Of a stretch of 64,000 bases of DNA, positions 51,269-59,577 are shown piece after piece. Source of the stretch: Thalassospira xianhensis MCCC 1A02616 (GTDB lineage Bacteria; Pseudomonadota; Alphaproteobacteria; Rhodospirillales; Thalassospiraceae); assembly GCF_003326475.1 (NCBI RefSeq), contig NZ_JPWA01000001.1:124001-188000 (forward strand), given 5' to 3'. Position numbers and translations under genes: made by a program. The first letter of the stretch is position 1. Each line of letters starts with the position of its first letter. The notes below the pieces were generated by a model, which worked only from the letters and a program-made list of their open reading frames with translations, had not been told where the DNA came from and ran no database searches.

Positions 51269-52057
51269 CTACATTGCGAAGGCCGGTTCTTCCTGTTGCA
51301 GGTTTTCACTCCACGAGAGCGGAAGCTTGGCAACATCCGGCTCCCTGTGAATTACCTGCCCATCGGGCAGTAGCCCCGCAGGGCGACCCTCCCCAAAGTC
51401 GCTTAGCTTGCCATCTACATACCGGAAAATGGTTCCGGCATACTGCCCGGCGGTTTTAACGGACAACATGAACTCCGCATCCGATTCCGGATGGTCAAAG
51501 TGGAATGACGTTTTGCCGCGCTCATAGGTGACATTGACCGGTGCCATGCCATATGACAGCTCATCCCCAATAGCACCGGCAATTTTCTCAGCGAACATGT
51601 CGCCAGCGAGAGGCCCGCGCGACGTGAGTGCCGCAGAGGCATCTCCAAGAACTTCCCTCACATCCCGGGCGTGCTGAAGCAATGCTTGCTCCTGCTCCTC
51701 GACGCTCAAATTTGTAGCGCGCGCCTGCTGGGCCATCTTGACCCAGTCAGTCAAGTCAACTGGTCGGTCTTGATTGCCGCTCGAACACAGCAGAGTATCA
51801 ACAGCCATGGTGAACTCTTCGGAGGCGTGTTTCATCGCCAATCCCAGCTCTTCATCTGAGATTTGAGTGATGCGGTCTCCGACTTCAGCATAGACCCTGT
51901 CGTACAAGAAGTCGGGAGATTTGGCGCTAGAAGCCAAGACAATTGCGACTGTTGCCGTTGCGTTGACAGCAGCATAAGCACCTGGGGTTACCGGATCGAC
52001 GAGTACTTGCGTACCTTCTGTCATCATCCCCATAATTTGCGGGACGGTTAGATTCAT
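51269..52057 (-). CDS. Unrecognised protein with tail PAFAM
   Basis: This 262-residue protein has an Ala/Val-rich N-terminal region (AYAAVNATATVAIVLASSA, possibly a buried helix) and a beta-rich C-terminal part with YERGKTSFHFDHPES. It ends NLQQEEPAFAM. It is the second gene of its operon. The function is unknown. Confidence 0.7.
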   Translation of the reverse strand: MNLTVPQIMGMMTEGTQVLVDPVTPGAYAAVNATATVAIVLASSAKSPDFLYDRVYAEVGDRITQISDEELGLAMKHASEEFTMAVDTLLCSSGNQDRPVDLTDWVKMAQQARATNLSVEEQEQALLQHARDVREVLGDASAALTSRGPLAGDMFAEKIAGAIGDELSYGMAPVNVTYERGKTSFHFDHPESDAEFMLSVKTAGQYAGTIFRYVDGKLSDFGEGRPAGLLPDGQVIHREPDVAKLPLSWSENLQQEEPAFAM

Positions 52058-52058
52058 A

Positions 52059-52319
52059 TTACAGCCTCCTTTCCACCGGAGCAGAATAGCCTGTTAAGCC
52101 GGTACGTCCGGCTAGGAGGACTGCCGCATGATTGACAATAGAGAGACGCTGAGCGGCCGAACCAGCCATATGCTCCGTGCGTGCAATGACCCGACCCGAC
52201 TGCTCAACAATCTCGACCGCGTCTTTCAGAACCCTAACGCGCACGCATCCGGCATCGGAGACATCTCCGTGTGCCATCATGACGATCGACCCTTTGGGCA
52301 CCAGTGCGACATCAATCAT
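52059..52319 (-). CDS. Small beta-rich protein
   Basis: The ATG at 52319 (MIDVALVPKGSIV) follows GAGGAAAGG. The 86-residue product is mostly beta strands (GCVRVRVLKDAVEIVEQSGRV) and ends in a basic stretch. It is the first gene of the three-gene operon and overlaps none of its neighbours. The function is unknown. Confidence 0.62.
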   Translation of the reverse strand: MIDVALVPKGSIVMMAHGDVSDAGCVRVRVLKDAVEIVEQSGRVIARTEHMAGSAAQRLSIVNHAAVLLAGRTGLTGYSAPVERRL

Positions 52320-52417
52320 GAAAATCCTTTCCTCCGCAAATGCGGAAAGCAAAATTCTTACTCTGAGAAGAGAGTAACCCCTTCTTTAGCAAAGAACACG
52401 AATTCGTCAAGCCAAGG

Positions 52418-52440
52418 TTTTCTTGTTGATTAAGGAAAAC
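52418..52440. promoter_or_regulatory. TTTTCTTG / TAAGGAAAA motif in a divergent promoter
   Basis: GTTTTCTT and TAAGGAAAAC face each other across 6 bases between the operon at 52319 (minus) and the nuclease-like gene at 52462 (plus). It is a variant of the repeat seen at 35982. Confidence 0.4.
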
Positions 52441-52461
52441 AATCACCATAAAAGGAAAAAT

Positions 52462-53388
52462 ATGTTCACGTCACCTTGCCTCCAGTGGCAGATACGCGAA
52501 GCCTCCGCACACTGGCCTTGGGTGACAAACCATCAAAAGACGGTGAATACAGTGAAAAGTCATGACATCATTGCGTGCCTGAGGTCTTCCTACGTTCAGC
52601 CACAATGGGCCTTCTTTACCGAGGTAACAGATGGGACAGGAGCAGCTTCAAGGCGCCGGGTCGACGGACTGGCCGTCAACATGTGGCCCTCTCATGGCCT
52701 CGAGTTTCGAGCGTTTGAGGTAAAGGTCTCAAAAGATGATCTGCGAAAAGAGCTAAAGAACCCGCAGAAGTCCGAGGCTATCGCGCAATACTGCAACACT
52801 TTCTATCTGGTCACCCCCAAGAATCTTGCCGACGACTTTTCACTCCCGCCGCGGTGGGGGTTGATTGAATGCGATGAGAAAGGTCGCAGTAAAATAGTCA
52901 AGAAAGCCCACTATGAGGAAAATCCGGTAGAGTTGACCCGCGAGTTTATCGCAAGCATTCTGCGCGCGGCGGCAAAAGTATCGGAGAGTCAAGTCAACGA
53001 TATGCTGCGCCTGGAAAGGAACAAGCTTCACTCCGAAATGGAACAGCGTGTTCAGGATGAAGCGCGTCGCCGAACCGAAAGTAACCGACGACTGGACGAA
53101 GTGAATGCGCAGTTGCTCGAAGGCATCTCATCTGCCTGTGGTAAAAATACGCAAACACTCTTGTACGACAAGAGCTTCCTTGACGCGGTGGGAGTAGTCT
53201 ATCGCATCGGCCTGCGGTCTGGATGGTCCGGGCTAGGCCGCTTGCTTGAATTGTTGTCCCAAGTGTCCAAAAGCGCAACCGAGTTACACTCCGCGTTGGA
53301 AAAACACACCGAGGAGCTGCACCACGGCGAAATCTCAGATTTGACAGACCGCAGAAACATTCCGCAACCAGTAAAGGCAAAATCATGA
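52462..53388 (+). CDS. MmcB-like nuclease with a C-terminal coiled coil
   Basis: In this 308-residue protein the first 170 residues match the MmcB family, thought to be PD-(D/E)xK nucleases acting in DNA repair. RRRVDGLAVNMW holds the Asp, GLEFRAFEVKVSKDDLRKEL holds the E-x-K pair, and FYLVTPKNLA and PRWGLIE follow. The rest is a charged helix and a globular end unlike standard MmcB (about 150 residues). This makes it a longer, mobile-element version. Confidence 0.72.
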   Translation: MFTSPCLQWQIREASAHWPWVTNHQKTVNTVKSHDIIACLRSSYVQPQWAFFTEVTDGTGAASRRRVDGLAVNMWPSHGLEFRAFEVKVSKDDLRKELKNPQKSEAIAQYCNTFYLVTPKNLADDFSLPPRWGLIECDEKGRSKIVKKAHYEENPVELTREFIASILRAAAKVSESQVNDMLRLERNKLHSEMEQRVQDEARRRTESNRRLDEVNAQLLEGISSACGKNTQTLLYDKSFLDAVGVVYRIGLRSGWSGLGRLLELLSQVSKSATELHSALEKHTEELHHGEISDLTDRRNIPQPVKAKS

Positions 53389-53891
53389 CCACTCAGACGA
53401 GAAACCTGGCTCGCGAAGACTTTATCCCACTGAGAGAAGCCATTGATCACCTAAAGGACGAATTTTGTTCGTCCGAGGACTGAATTAAGAAGGCGGCAAA
53501 GTACCGACCGGACACATTCGTCGTTCTGGAAGACTTACTGGATTTGGTTTACGTCGCGTCTAATGCTCTTCATGCAATTGCTTTCCCAGACCTGCTGGAT
53601 GAAAATGCACGCCGTCGTTTTAGAGCGCTCAGAAACGAGAAGACTTTCCGTGAAAAGTCTGGAGCGATGTCTGACGAGCATGAGGGCTGCCTTTACAAAC
53701 TAATGGCTGCCCTCATGCATGATAGAGCCTTCGGGGATAGCAAAATGATCCCAGAAGCAGGCAAAGAAGGCGAATACATGCTCGGCCATCCGATAGCTCT
53801 CATGGAATTGCAGGATGAACTAAGGAGTGTGGAAAGGCGCAAAATCTATCAGATTGAGCCTACTGGCCCAACCACCCCTTCCGACGCTTGA
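53385..53891 (+). pseudogene. Gene interrupted by an in-frame TGA
   Basis: ATG at 53385 overlaps the nuclease stop (ATGA). The frame encodes MTTQTRNLAREDFIPLREAI up to CSSED, then meets TGA at 53481-53483 and continues without another stop to 53891. The restored protein would be 168 residues. TGA replaces a codon between Asp and Ile, where Trp (TGG) would fit well. It is either a recent nonsense mutation or UGA readthrough. The downstream part alone has an alternative TTG start at 53544. Confidence 0.7.
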
Positions 53892-53914
53892 ATTCAACGC
53901 ATGCTTGATAAAAA

Positions 53915-53950
53915 AGGTGCTTGCTACCGGTAGCTGGGTAGCAAGCACCT
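53915..53950. terminator. Bidirectional terminator
   Basis: AGGTGCTTGCTACC pairs perfectly with its complement around an 8-base loop. An A run on the upstream side gives a T run on the minus strand, so it fits the minus-strand operon at 53971-56382 best. Confidence 0.8.
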
Positions 53951-53970
53951 GATTACTGCGACATCAAAGA

Positions 53971-55044
53971 TTAGACGGACGGCCCGGCTTTGACGTCCAA
54001 GTCCGGTGCAGCCCGAGGGGCTTCATCGATGGTTTCTACGCTCACCAGCAGACCGTCAGCCTTGTCGGGATATGCTTCGGAAATACGACGTTTGCCTCGC
54101 CCCTCGGACATGTACCAATCCTGTGGACACGCTGGCAGAACAAACTCTGAGAAATCGGGTTTGACCATGTAGCCTTTACCCTTCGAAAAGCGATGGATAC
54201 CCACCAGCGCCCCACCTGAGACCTTGAGAGGCTTTTGCCAATCATGGTTAATGATGTCTTTAATACGCATTTGACACGCAAAGACGAGAGAACCTCTGTG
54301 TTGGTCGTTCGTGAACTCCTGCAACTGGCTGAAGCTCAAGATTCTGTTGGCAGGCTTAACACCGGCATCAATATCTTCGCCCAGGCTTTGAGCATCCCGA
54401 TACTCTTCTTCGGTCCAACCGAAGAATTGCAGGATTTCTTTAATGTCAACTTTGTCATTCCCGCACATAACCCCAATCACGTTCTCGTCATAGCCAGGGA
54501 TATAGCACAGTTCGACAGTGTGCCTGTCATCTAGCATGTCGACTGGAGCCCCGAGCTCTGCCGACTCAAGAGCATGGTAGAATTCCGCCTCAAGGACGTC
54601 GTCCAGGATTCCCTGATTATCGTCATCGAGGGTGTCTGCATTTGCAGCCACGAATACAGTCGTCGTGAAAAAGTCCCGGATCGCGGTGAACTCCGGCTTC
54701 TTTTGAAGTTTATCCTCATAGAGGTCTTCGTAGTAGCCCGGGTCCCAACGATCCACCTCATCATAGAGGGCGTCCTTAACAGCCTCACCCACAGGGAAAG
54801 TATCGTAGTTCGACAAGGCGTCATCAACGACACTTCGAAGAAACATCTTACCGAAATCGACTTTGCGACCGTAGTTTTCCCGGCTGTATCGCCGCGGCGA
54901 GCAGGAAGCCGCAAGTTCGTGAACGATGGCACTCACCTGCTTGCTGCTACAGACAGCCTTCAGCAGTTCCTCCAACCCCATTCCATCGGTGTTTGAAATG
55001 TCTAAAGACACTTCTTTCTCATTGATAAAACCTTGAATTTTCAC
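53971..55044 (-). CDS. Acidic paralogue 2 of 2, tail AGPSV
   Basis: The start is a GTG at 55044 with GGGAG seven bases upstream. This aligns the N-terminus with the paralogue at 55144. The 357-residue protein is strongly acidic, with shared blocks DPGYYEDLYEDKLQK, VELCYIPGYDENVIGV, and FFGWTEEEY. It ends DVKAGPSV. It is probably a cytoplasmic structural or regulatory protein. The function is unknown. Confidence 0.75.
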   Translation of the reverse strand: MKIQGFINEKEVSLDISNTDGMGLEELLKAVCSSKQVSAIVHELAASCSPRRYSRENYGRKVDFGKMFLRSVVDDALSNYDTFPVGEAVKDALYDEVDRWDPGYYEDLYEDKLQKKPEFTAIRDFFTTTVFVAANADTLDDDNQGILDDVLEAEFYHALESAELGAPVDMLDDRHTVELCYIPGYDENVIGVMCGNDKVDIKEILQFFGWTEEEYRDAQSLGEDIDAGVKPANRILSFSQLQEFTNDQHRGSLVFACQMRIKDIINHDWQKPLKVSGGALVGIHRFSKGKGYMVKPDFSEFVLPACPQDWYMSEGRGKRRISEAYPDKADGLLVSVETIDEAPRAAPDLDVKAGPSV

Positions 55045-55143
55045 GATAAACTCCCACGATAAGCGAAGAGAAGCTTCCTCTTCGCACAAGATAACGAGTT
55101 GGCTGCTGACTAAACCAGCAGCCAACACTCCAAAATCGTCACA

Positions 55144-56382
55144 TTACATCGATGGCCCGGCTAGTTCAGGGACTTCAGGCTCAACATCCGGCTTCGGCTC
55201 TACAGCCTCAATGTCCACTCTGTGATAGCTATGGACAATACCGTACACGCCATCAATGCCATAGCTGTTGCCCTCGGTAACGCGCCAGTCCCCGGGGACA
55301 GGTGGCAGAATAAATTCGGTGCCAGCCCAGTCGACAATGTGACCTGACCCATTGCAAAAATCATGAAGACCGACTTCACCACCACCGGTAATCCGCATGT
55401 CTTTGGACCAATCATGCTTGATGAGCTGTTCGACTTTGATGCGACAAGCAAAAACAGGCACACCACCGTAAGTGGCGTTATCAAGAACCTCTGTTAGCTT
55501 GTCGTAGTTGAGAAGTTTGACCGGACGAACGTTGTTCGTTTCCAGGTTCTTCCACATTTCTGCAAGTTCGGTCGCCTGTCGGAAACGGTAATCTGCAAAC
55601 CGCTGATCGCCATCCTCGAAATCTTCGATAAGAGGTTGAGCTGCCAAATCGTCACCGGTAGCCTCTTTCACAGCCGCTTTGAATTCCTCTGCGGTCCAGC
55701 CAAAGAATGCCAAAACTCTGGCAAAATTTTCATCGGGACGAACATCGACTGAAGAACTGCAAACGCTGGTGTATGACGTCTGAATGTCATCAATGGCATA
55801 TTTGCCGCCTTCAGGAATATAGCAAATCTCAACTTCATCGCGACTACGAATAAGGTCGAGCGGAGAGCTGTCGTCTGCTTCGGCAAGAGCTTCGGCAAAT
55901 TTCTCCTGCATAATCTCATCAAGCACATCAAGATTATCGATGTCGCGGTTGCTGTATCCTGCGTCTTCAAAGACGACATCTGTGAAGAACGAGAACAGGC
56001 TTTTCGTATCACGATCAGATTTCACATGATTTTGGAAGAAATCTTCATAGTACCCCAAATCGAACTCTTCTCGGTCTGTTGCAATATAGTCAGATGCAGC
56101 ATGCTCTGGAAGAGGCGCGTCATCATCTTCGGAGGTCAACAGAACCGCCGCAGCATCCAGAGCAGCCTCCGCGATTTTGGCAAGGGTTTTCTGGCCAAAG
56201 CCGTCACTTGGACCTGCTAGCGCGTATTTCGAAGGGTATGAATGTGCCGCAATTCGATGAATTTCATCTGACACCACTTTGGTATTGATGACGTCCCGAA
56301 TCAGTTCGTCAAGCTCCGTACCATCTGCAACATCGACCTCAATAACGACGTCATTTTTGTTGATCTGCCCGCGAAATTCCAT
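55144..56382 (-). CDS. Acidic paralogue 1 of 2, tail AGPSM
   Basis: This 412-residue paralogue of the gene at 53971 shares DLGYYEDFFQNHVKS, VEICYIPEGGKYAI, ARVLAFFGWTAEEF and the KVEQLIKHDWSKDMRITGG block. It ends ELAGPSM after a Pro/Glu-rich linker. The two genes are 99 bases apart on the same strand, a tandem duplication that kept the tail. Confidence 0.75.
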   Translation of the reverse strand: MEFRGQINKNDVVIEVDVADGTELDELIRDVINTKVVSDEIHRIAAHSYPSKYALAGPSDGFGQKTLAKIAEAALDAAAVLLTSEDDDAPLPEHAASDYIATDREEFDLGYYEDFFQNHVKSDRDTKSLFSFFTDVVFEDAGYSNRDIDNLDVLDEIMQEKFAEALAEADDSSPLDLIRSRDEVEICYIPEGGKYAIDDIQTSYTSVCSSSVDVRPDENFARVLAFFGWTAEEFKAAVKEATGDDLAAQPLIEDFEDGDQRFADYRFRQATELAEMWKNLETNNVRPVKLLNYDKLTEVLDNATYGGVPVFACRIKVEQLIKHDWSKDMRITGGGEVGLHDFCNGSGHIVDWAGTEFILPPVPGDWRVTEGNSYGIDGVYGIVHSYHRVDIEAVEPKPDVEPEVPELAGPSM

Positions 56383-56477
56383 AACAGCTAGCTCCAGCTA
56401 AATCGTTTTGCTTTTTGGAAAGATAAGCGAACAGCATGCAAGACACATGGAAATCTAGGATACAATCAGGGAGGGGT

Positions 56478-56551
56478 TGGAGCGGGTGAAGGGAATCGAA
56501 CCCTCGTCGTAAGCTTGGAAGGCTTCTGCTCTACCATTGAGCTACACCCGC
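56478..56551 (-). tRNA. tRNA-Gly(UCC)
   Basis: This is a complete 74-base cloverleaf with encoded CCA. The acceptor stem is GCGGGTG/CACCCGC, the D stem GCTC/GAGC, and the 7-base anticodon loop CTTCCAA has anticodon TCC. The T arm is GAGGG/CCCTT (the first pair a G-T wobble) with loop TTCGATT. It reads GGA and GGG codons. Confidence 0.96.
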
Positions 56552-56567
56552 ATCAATCAAGAAAAGC

Positions 56568-56596
56568 AGTATGTAAAACGCACTGCCAAGTGTCAA
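56568..56596 (-). promoter_or_regulatory. Promoter for tRNA-Gly
   Basis: TTGACA at 56591-56596 (minus strand) and CATACT at 56568-56573 are 17 bases apart, about 17 bases before the tRNA. It lies between smpB and the tRNA, so smpB is not needed for its transcription. Confidence 0.65.
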
Positions 56597-56612
56597 CGGA
56601 ATTCTCGAAATG

Positions 56613-57068
56613 TTACGAATATTCCTTTAGAGTCCGACGTTTTTGCTTATTCCACTCCCTTTCCTTGATAGTGGCGCGCTTGTCGTGCAGTTTCTTACCC
56701 TTGCCCACGCCGACGATAATCTTTGCAAGTCCTCCCGCGTTAAAGTGCGCCGACATCGGAACGGCCGTCATACCCTGCTGATCCAGCTCTTTGCTCAGGG
56801 TAAGAATTTCTTTTTTGCGCAGCAGAAGCTTCCGTGAACGCCGGGGAGAAACAGGGTCAAGACCTCGCATGTTCGCACCCATAACGGGTTCGACAGAAGC
56901 ATTCACCAACCACGCTTCGCCATTTTCTACGGACACATATGCTTCCGAGATATTCAGTTTCCCTGCCCGTAATGCCTTGACCTCAGGCCCAGTTAGCTGA
57001 ATACCAGCCTCCAACCGAGTGACAATCTCGTAGTTGAAGTTGGCTTTTCTGTTTTTGGTGATTTCCAT
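56613..57068 (-). CDS. smpB: SmpB, tmRNA-binding protein
   Basis: This 151-residue SmpB binds tmRNA and brings it to stalled ribosomes for rescue and tagging. NRKANFNYEIVTRLEAGIQLTG is the family's start, GPEVKALRAGKLNISEAYV the core, and KKLHDKRATIKEREWNKQKR the conserved basic tail that enters the mRNA channel. Hosts normally carry one chromosomal smpB, so this is probably an extra copy. No ssrA was seen nearby. A promoter motif is not clear upstream. Confidence 0.95.
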   Translation of the reverse strand: MEITKNRKANFNYEIVTRLEAGIQLTGPEVKALRAGKLNISEAYVSVENGEAWLVNASVEPVMGANMRGLDPVSPRRSRKLLLRKKEILTLSKELDQQGMTAVPMSAHFNAGGLAKIIVGVGKGKKLHDKRATIKEREWNKQKRRTLKEYS

Positions 57069-57140
57069 TTTCGTTCTCCTTGGCGAGACATATTACAAGC
57101 AAAGGAAAACTACGCAACAGCAAAGAAAGGAAATCTCAGA

Positions 57141-57524
57141 TTAAAAGCGATTGAATGCTTCCGTTTGTTCAACGTGAAGTGCCGCGAGCTCAGCGCGTTC
57201 ACGAGCCTGTTTCTGCTCCATATCTGCACGAAATTCAGTCTGATTTTCGAGCAGATACGCTTTGCACACCAGAGGATGTCGCCTAATAAGCTGATCCAGC
57301 TTTGCCTCAGGCCCTTTACCGACCGGTTCCCCGATGAAAACACTAAGATAGCGCTTAACCCCCACCGGCATCGCAAGCAAGGCTTCCTTGACCAGAGAAA
57401 CATCATCAGTTTCTCGCTTGAGCTGCTCGAAAAGTTCGTCAATTTGAGATGCCGGGATGATGAATGCGGAATCCCACCTCTGATGCTTTGCAAGAACTGA
57501 CGAGCTAACGATTTGAACTTTCAT
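57141..57524 (-). CDS. Unrecognised 127-residue protein
   Basis: This is a small protein with a mixed first half (VSSSVLAKHQRWDSAFIIPAS) and a long Glu/Arg-rich C-terminal helix. It lies 9 bases downstream of the AbiEii gene stop and may be co-transcribed with it. A competing frame at 57110-57493 looks like a shadow. It is separate from AbiE by family. The function is unknown. Confidence 0.6.
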   Translation of the reverse strand: MKVQIVSSSVLAKHQRWDSAFIIPASQIDELFEQLKRETDDVSLVKEALLAMPVGVKRYLSVFIGEPVGKGPEAKLDQLIRRHPLVCKAYLLENQTEFRADMEQKQARERAELAALHVEQTEAFNRF

Positions 57525-57533
57525 TGGTATACC

Positions 57534-58631
57534 TCAAGGACGCATGGGTGAGAGGGAAGGGGCTTCTAACATTGTTCTTTCCTGGATACCGTCTAACGTT
57601 GGCGCCAAGGCATCAATCAGAACTGCCAGTGATTTCTGTGGCTGTCCATCGAAAACCCCAGGTGGGACGTGCCTTAGACGCGTGACATTATTCTTCACCC
57701 AGTTAACCCACTGGGCACTTTGCCGTTTGTTTGCGGCGAAGTCTTCCCGGAGTTGCTCAGAAATGCTGCCGGGCAGAGGGGTTCTTCTATGTTCAAAGGT
57801 GCGAACAATCGCCATGGCAATTCGCTGCATGAACTCTTCATCAAGGCCGATTTCAGGGAGCGATAGAAGTGTACCATTCACCAGGGAGGCCCTGACTGCG
57901 CGAACTCTATCAACAACGTCGCCATTTGCGGGCATGGGAGTGTCAGGGTCTATACCTGCATTCAGGAGCTTTAGGTCGCCAACTCTTTTGGCTGTTTCGA
58001 ACAGCAGCCACAAGTCGAAGAAATCTTTGTGCCGGATAGAGACGTCACCGTCTTCGATCTTCGCAGCCAACTTCTCGGCGATAGTATTCTCGATCGGATA
58101 TACCAGAACATCCGCCGCAGCTGGCGGAATCTTTCGCTGAGCAAGAATGCCACCAACCCGCACACAGGGAGGTGGAAAGCTCATCTCATTGTTCACACCG
58201 GCATCAATAACAAACACAACTTTGCAGCTATGGATTTTTGAAGGGATTGTGAAGCGATATCCTCCATCTCCTTGATGGTTTCTCTCGTCCAATAAAATAC
58301 TGTCTGCGTCATAGAAGACACCGTCATCAATCGTGTCCAGGCACGCGCGTTTGATGACACCAAAGATGATGTCCCGTCTTTCTTCGGGTGTTGTTGCGCC
58401 AACATCTTTGATGTTCAGATCCAGGTCTTTCGTTGGTCGCATCTCGTTCCCCAGAACGATGCCCAAGCTTTGCCCGCCTTTAACGACCACCGCCCCGTCA
58501 TGATTTGCTCGCATGAGGCGTTCCATGAATCTTTCAATCACATAGGCGGTGGCCAATGCTTGCGTATCTAGCCCGGACACCTTCGCTTCATCTCGAAGCC
58601 AAACCCAAGTTCTTTCAGAAACGTTCGCCAT
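57534..58631 (-). CDS. abiEii: AbiEii-family nucleotidyltransferase toxin
   Basis: This 365-residue toxin belongs to the type IV AbiE system, which gives abortive-infection phage resistance and plasmid maintenance. The nucleotidyltransferase motif VVVKGGQSLGIVL followed by RPTKDLDLNI (the DxD) is at about residues 47-72. The helical body has KIEDGDVSIRHKDFFDLWLLF, typical of the family. Related AbiEii enzymes target tRNA or nucleotides. The start is Met at 58631; an upstream GTG (58646) overlaps the antitoxin stop. No defect was seen. Confidence 0.9.
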   Translation of the reverse strand: MANVSERTWVWLRDEAKVSGLDTQALATAYVIERFMERLMRANHDGAVVVKGGQSLGIVLGNEMRPTKDLDLNIKDVGATTPEERRDIIFGVIKRACLDTIDDGVFYDADSILLDERNHQGDGGYRFTIPSKIHSCKVVFVIDAGVNNEMSFPPPCVRVGGILAQRKIPPAAADVLVYPIENTIAEKLAAKIEDGDVSIRHKDFFDLWLLFETAKRVGDLKLLNAGIDPDTPMPANGDVVDRVRAVRASLVNGTLLSLPEIGLDEEFMQRIAMAIVRTFEHRRTPLPGSISEQLREDFAANKRQSAQWVNWVKNNVTRLRHVPPGVFDGQPQKSLAVLIDALAPTLDGIQERTMLEAPSLSPMRP

Positions 58632-58642
58632 CGTCACACCTG

Positions 58643-59260
58643 TCACATCCGAAATGCCTGTACGGCATCTAAATATGGCCGAATGGATTTCTCTCGGTTC
58701 AAAGCCTTGGCATATCGGCTCAAATCTCGGATCGGCTCGCCCTCGTTCACATAAGATTTCAGAACCTCGAGAGCCAATTCCTTATCCCCTGACCTCTCGG
58801 CCGCGCGAAGCAAATCAACCACCGTTCTTGCCTTCGAGGTAATCTTTACCGGCGTGTTGGCTACTGTCACGGTTTCAATACCCAACGTCATTGATTTCTC
58901 TTGCCACCGTACACCCTGCACCGATGGGCTGCGTGACGACGGAATCGATGAATTGTAGGGAAAGGCCGCATGCACGTTAATTGGGTTGGCGGTGGTGAAG
59001 CCGTAGTAAGCCGCCGCAGAGTCCAAGCAAATGATCGCCTCCGGATGCCGGACCGCTAGCACGGCAAAGCTGAGCCATGTTGATGGCGCCTCCGCGTCTG
59101 AAAGTCTATAGGCTCCATGCCCGACCTTTTCCAGCACCTCTCTTGATACCAGACGGTCAATTTCCCTAGAACCCAGCCCAATATCCTTTAGGTCAACAAA
59201 TCGGACAATTTGCCGGTCTTTGAAAAGTTTGGACAGCCTTTCTCGCGCTACATCAGGCAT
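58643..59260 (-). CDS. abiEi: AbiEi-family antitoxin and repressor
   Basis: This 205-residue protein has an N-terminal winged helix (LSKLFKDRQIVRFVDLKDIGLG) and the AbiEi_4-type body (GHGAYRLSDAEAPSTWLSFAV, SAAAYYGFTTANP, KARTVVDLLRAAERSGD). It both counters AbiEii and represses its own operon by binding inverted repeats upstream. Two such repeats lie at 59289-59368. The stop is 12 bases from the toxin's ATG. Confidence 0.9.
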   Translation of the reverse strand: MPDVARERLSKLFKDRQIVRFVDLKDIGLGSREIDRLVSREVLEKVGHGAYRLSDAEAPSTWLSFAVLAVRHPEAIICLDSAAAYYGFTTANPINVHAAFPYNSSIPSSRSPSVQGVRWQEKSMTLGIETVTVANTPVKITSKARTVVDLLRAAERSGDKELALEVLKSYVNEGEPIRDLSRYAKALNREKSIRPYLDAVQAFRM

Positions 59261-59288
59261 CTCAAGAGCACCCCTAAACCACCAAATA

Positions 59289-59314
59289 CACTCAAATACA
59301 TAATACTATGAGTG
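59289..59314. promoter_or_regulatory. AbiEi operator repeat 1
   Basis: CACTCA and TGAGTG form an inverted pair 14 bases apart, starting 29 bases before the abiEi ATG. It shares the CACTCA core with the longer repeat that follows. Such arms match the autoregulation described for AbiEi. Confidence 0.6.
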
Positions 59315-59328
59315 AAAAAGATACACTG

Positions 59329-59368
59329 TCACATTGAAAGTGGGAAGCATAATTTTCACTCAATGTGA
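59329..59368. promoter_or_regulatory. AbiEi operator repeat 2
   Basis: TCACATTGAAAGTG and CACTCAATGTGA face each other across 14 bases. The arms are complementary apart from one extra base. With repeat 1, it would give two AbiEi binding sites in the promoter. Further TGAGT and ACTCA half-sites continue to about 59442. Confidence 0.68.
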
Positions 59369-59577
59369 GAACGTATTGAGTTTATTTAGCGAACTCTATC
59401 AAGTACGCGTCAGTCTTACTCAATTAGCCATCGCATTGAGTGGAATGAATGATCGCCTATACAAACAGGTAGATTTTTTGTTGCCGTTTCGAAAAGTGTA
59501 TAGTTTCCAATGGCAAGTGAGGTCACTTGCAAACGCACACCATAATCTTCCCGCAAGAATACAGGGAGGGGATTTGT

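Noticed and set aside
56383-57140. A tmRNA (ssrA) gene near smpB
   Set aside because: No tRNA-Ala-like half or alphaproteobacterial tag sequence was seen in the gaps around smpB; an Rfam covariance search would settle it.
57110-57493. Alternative minus frame over the 127-residue protein gene
   Set aside because: The frame at 57141 begins with a better start next to abiEii and has a more natural composition.
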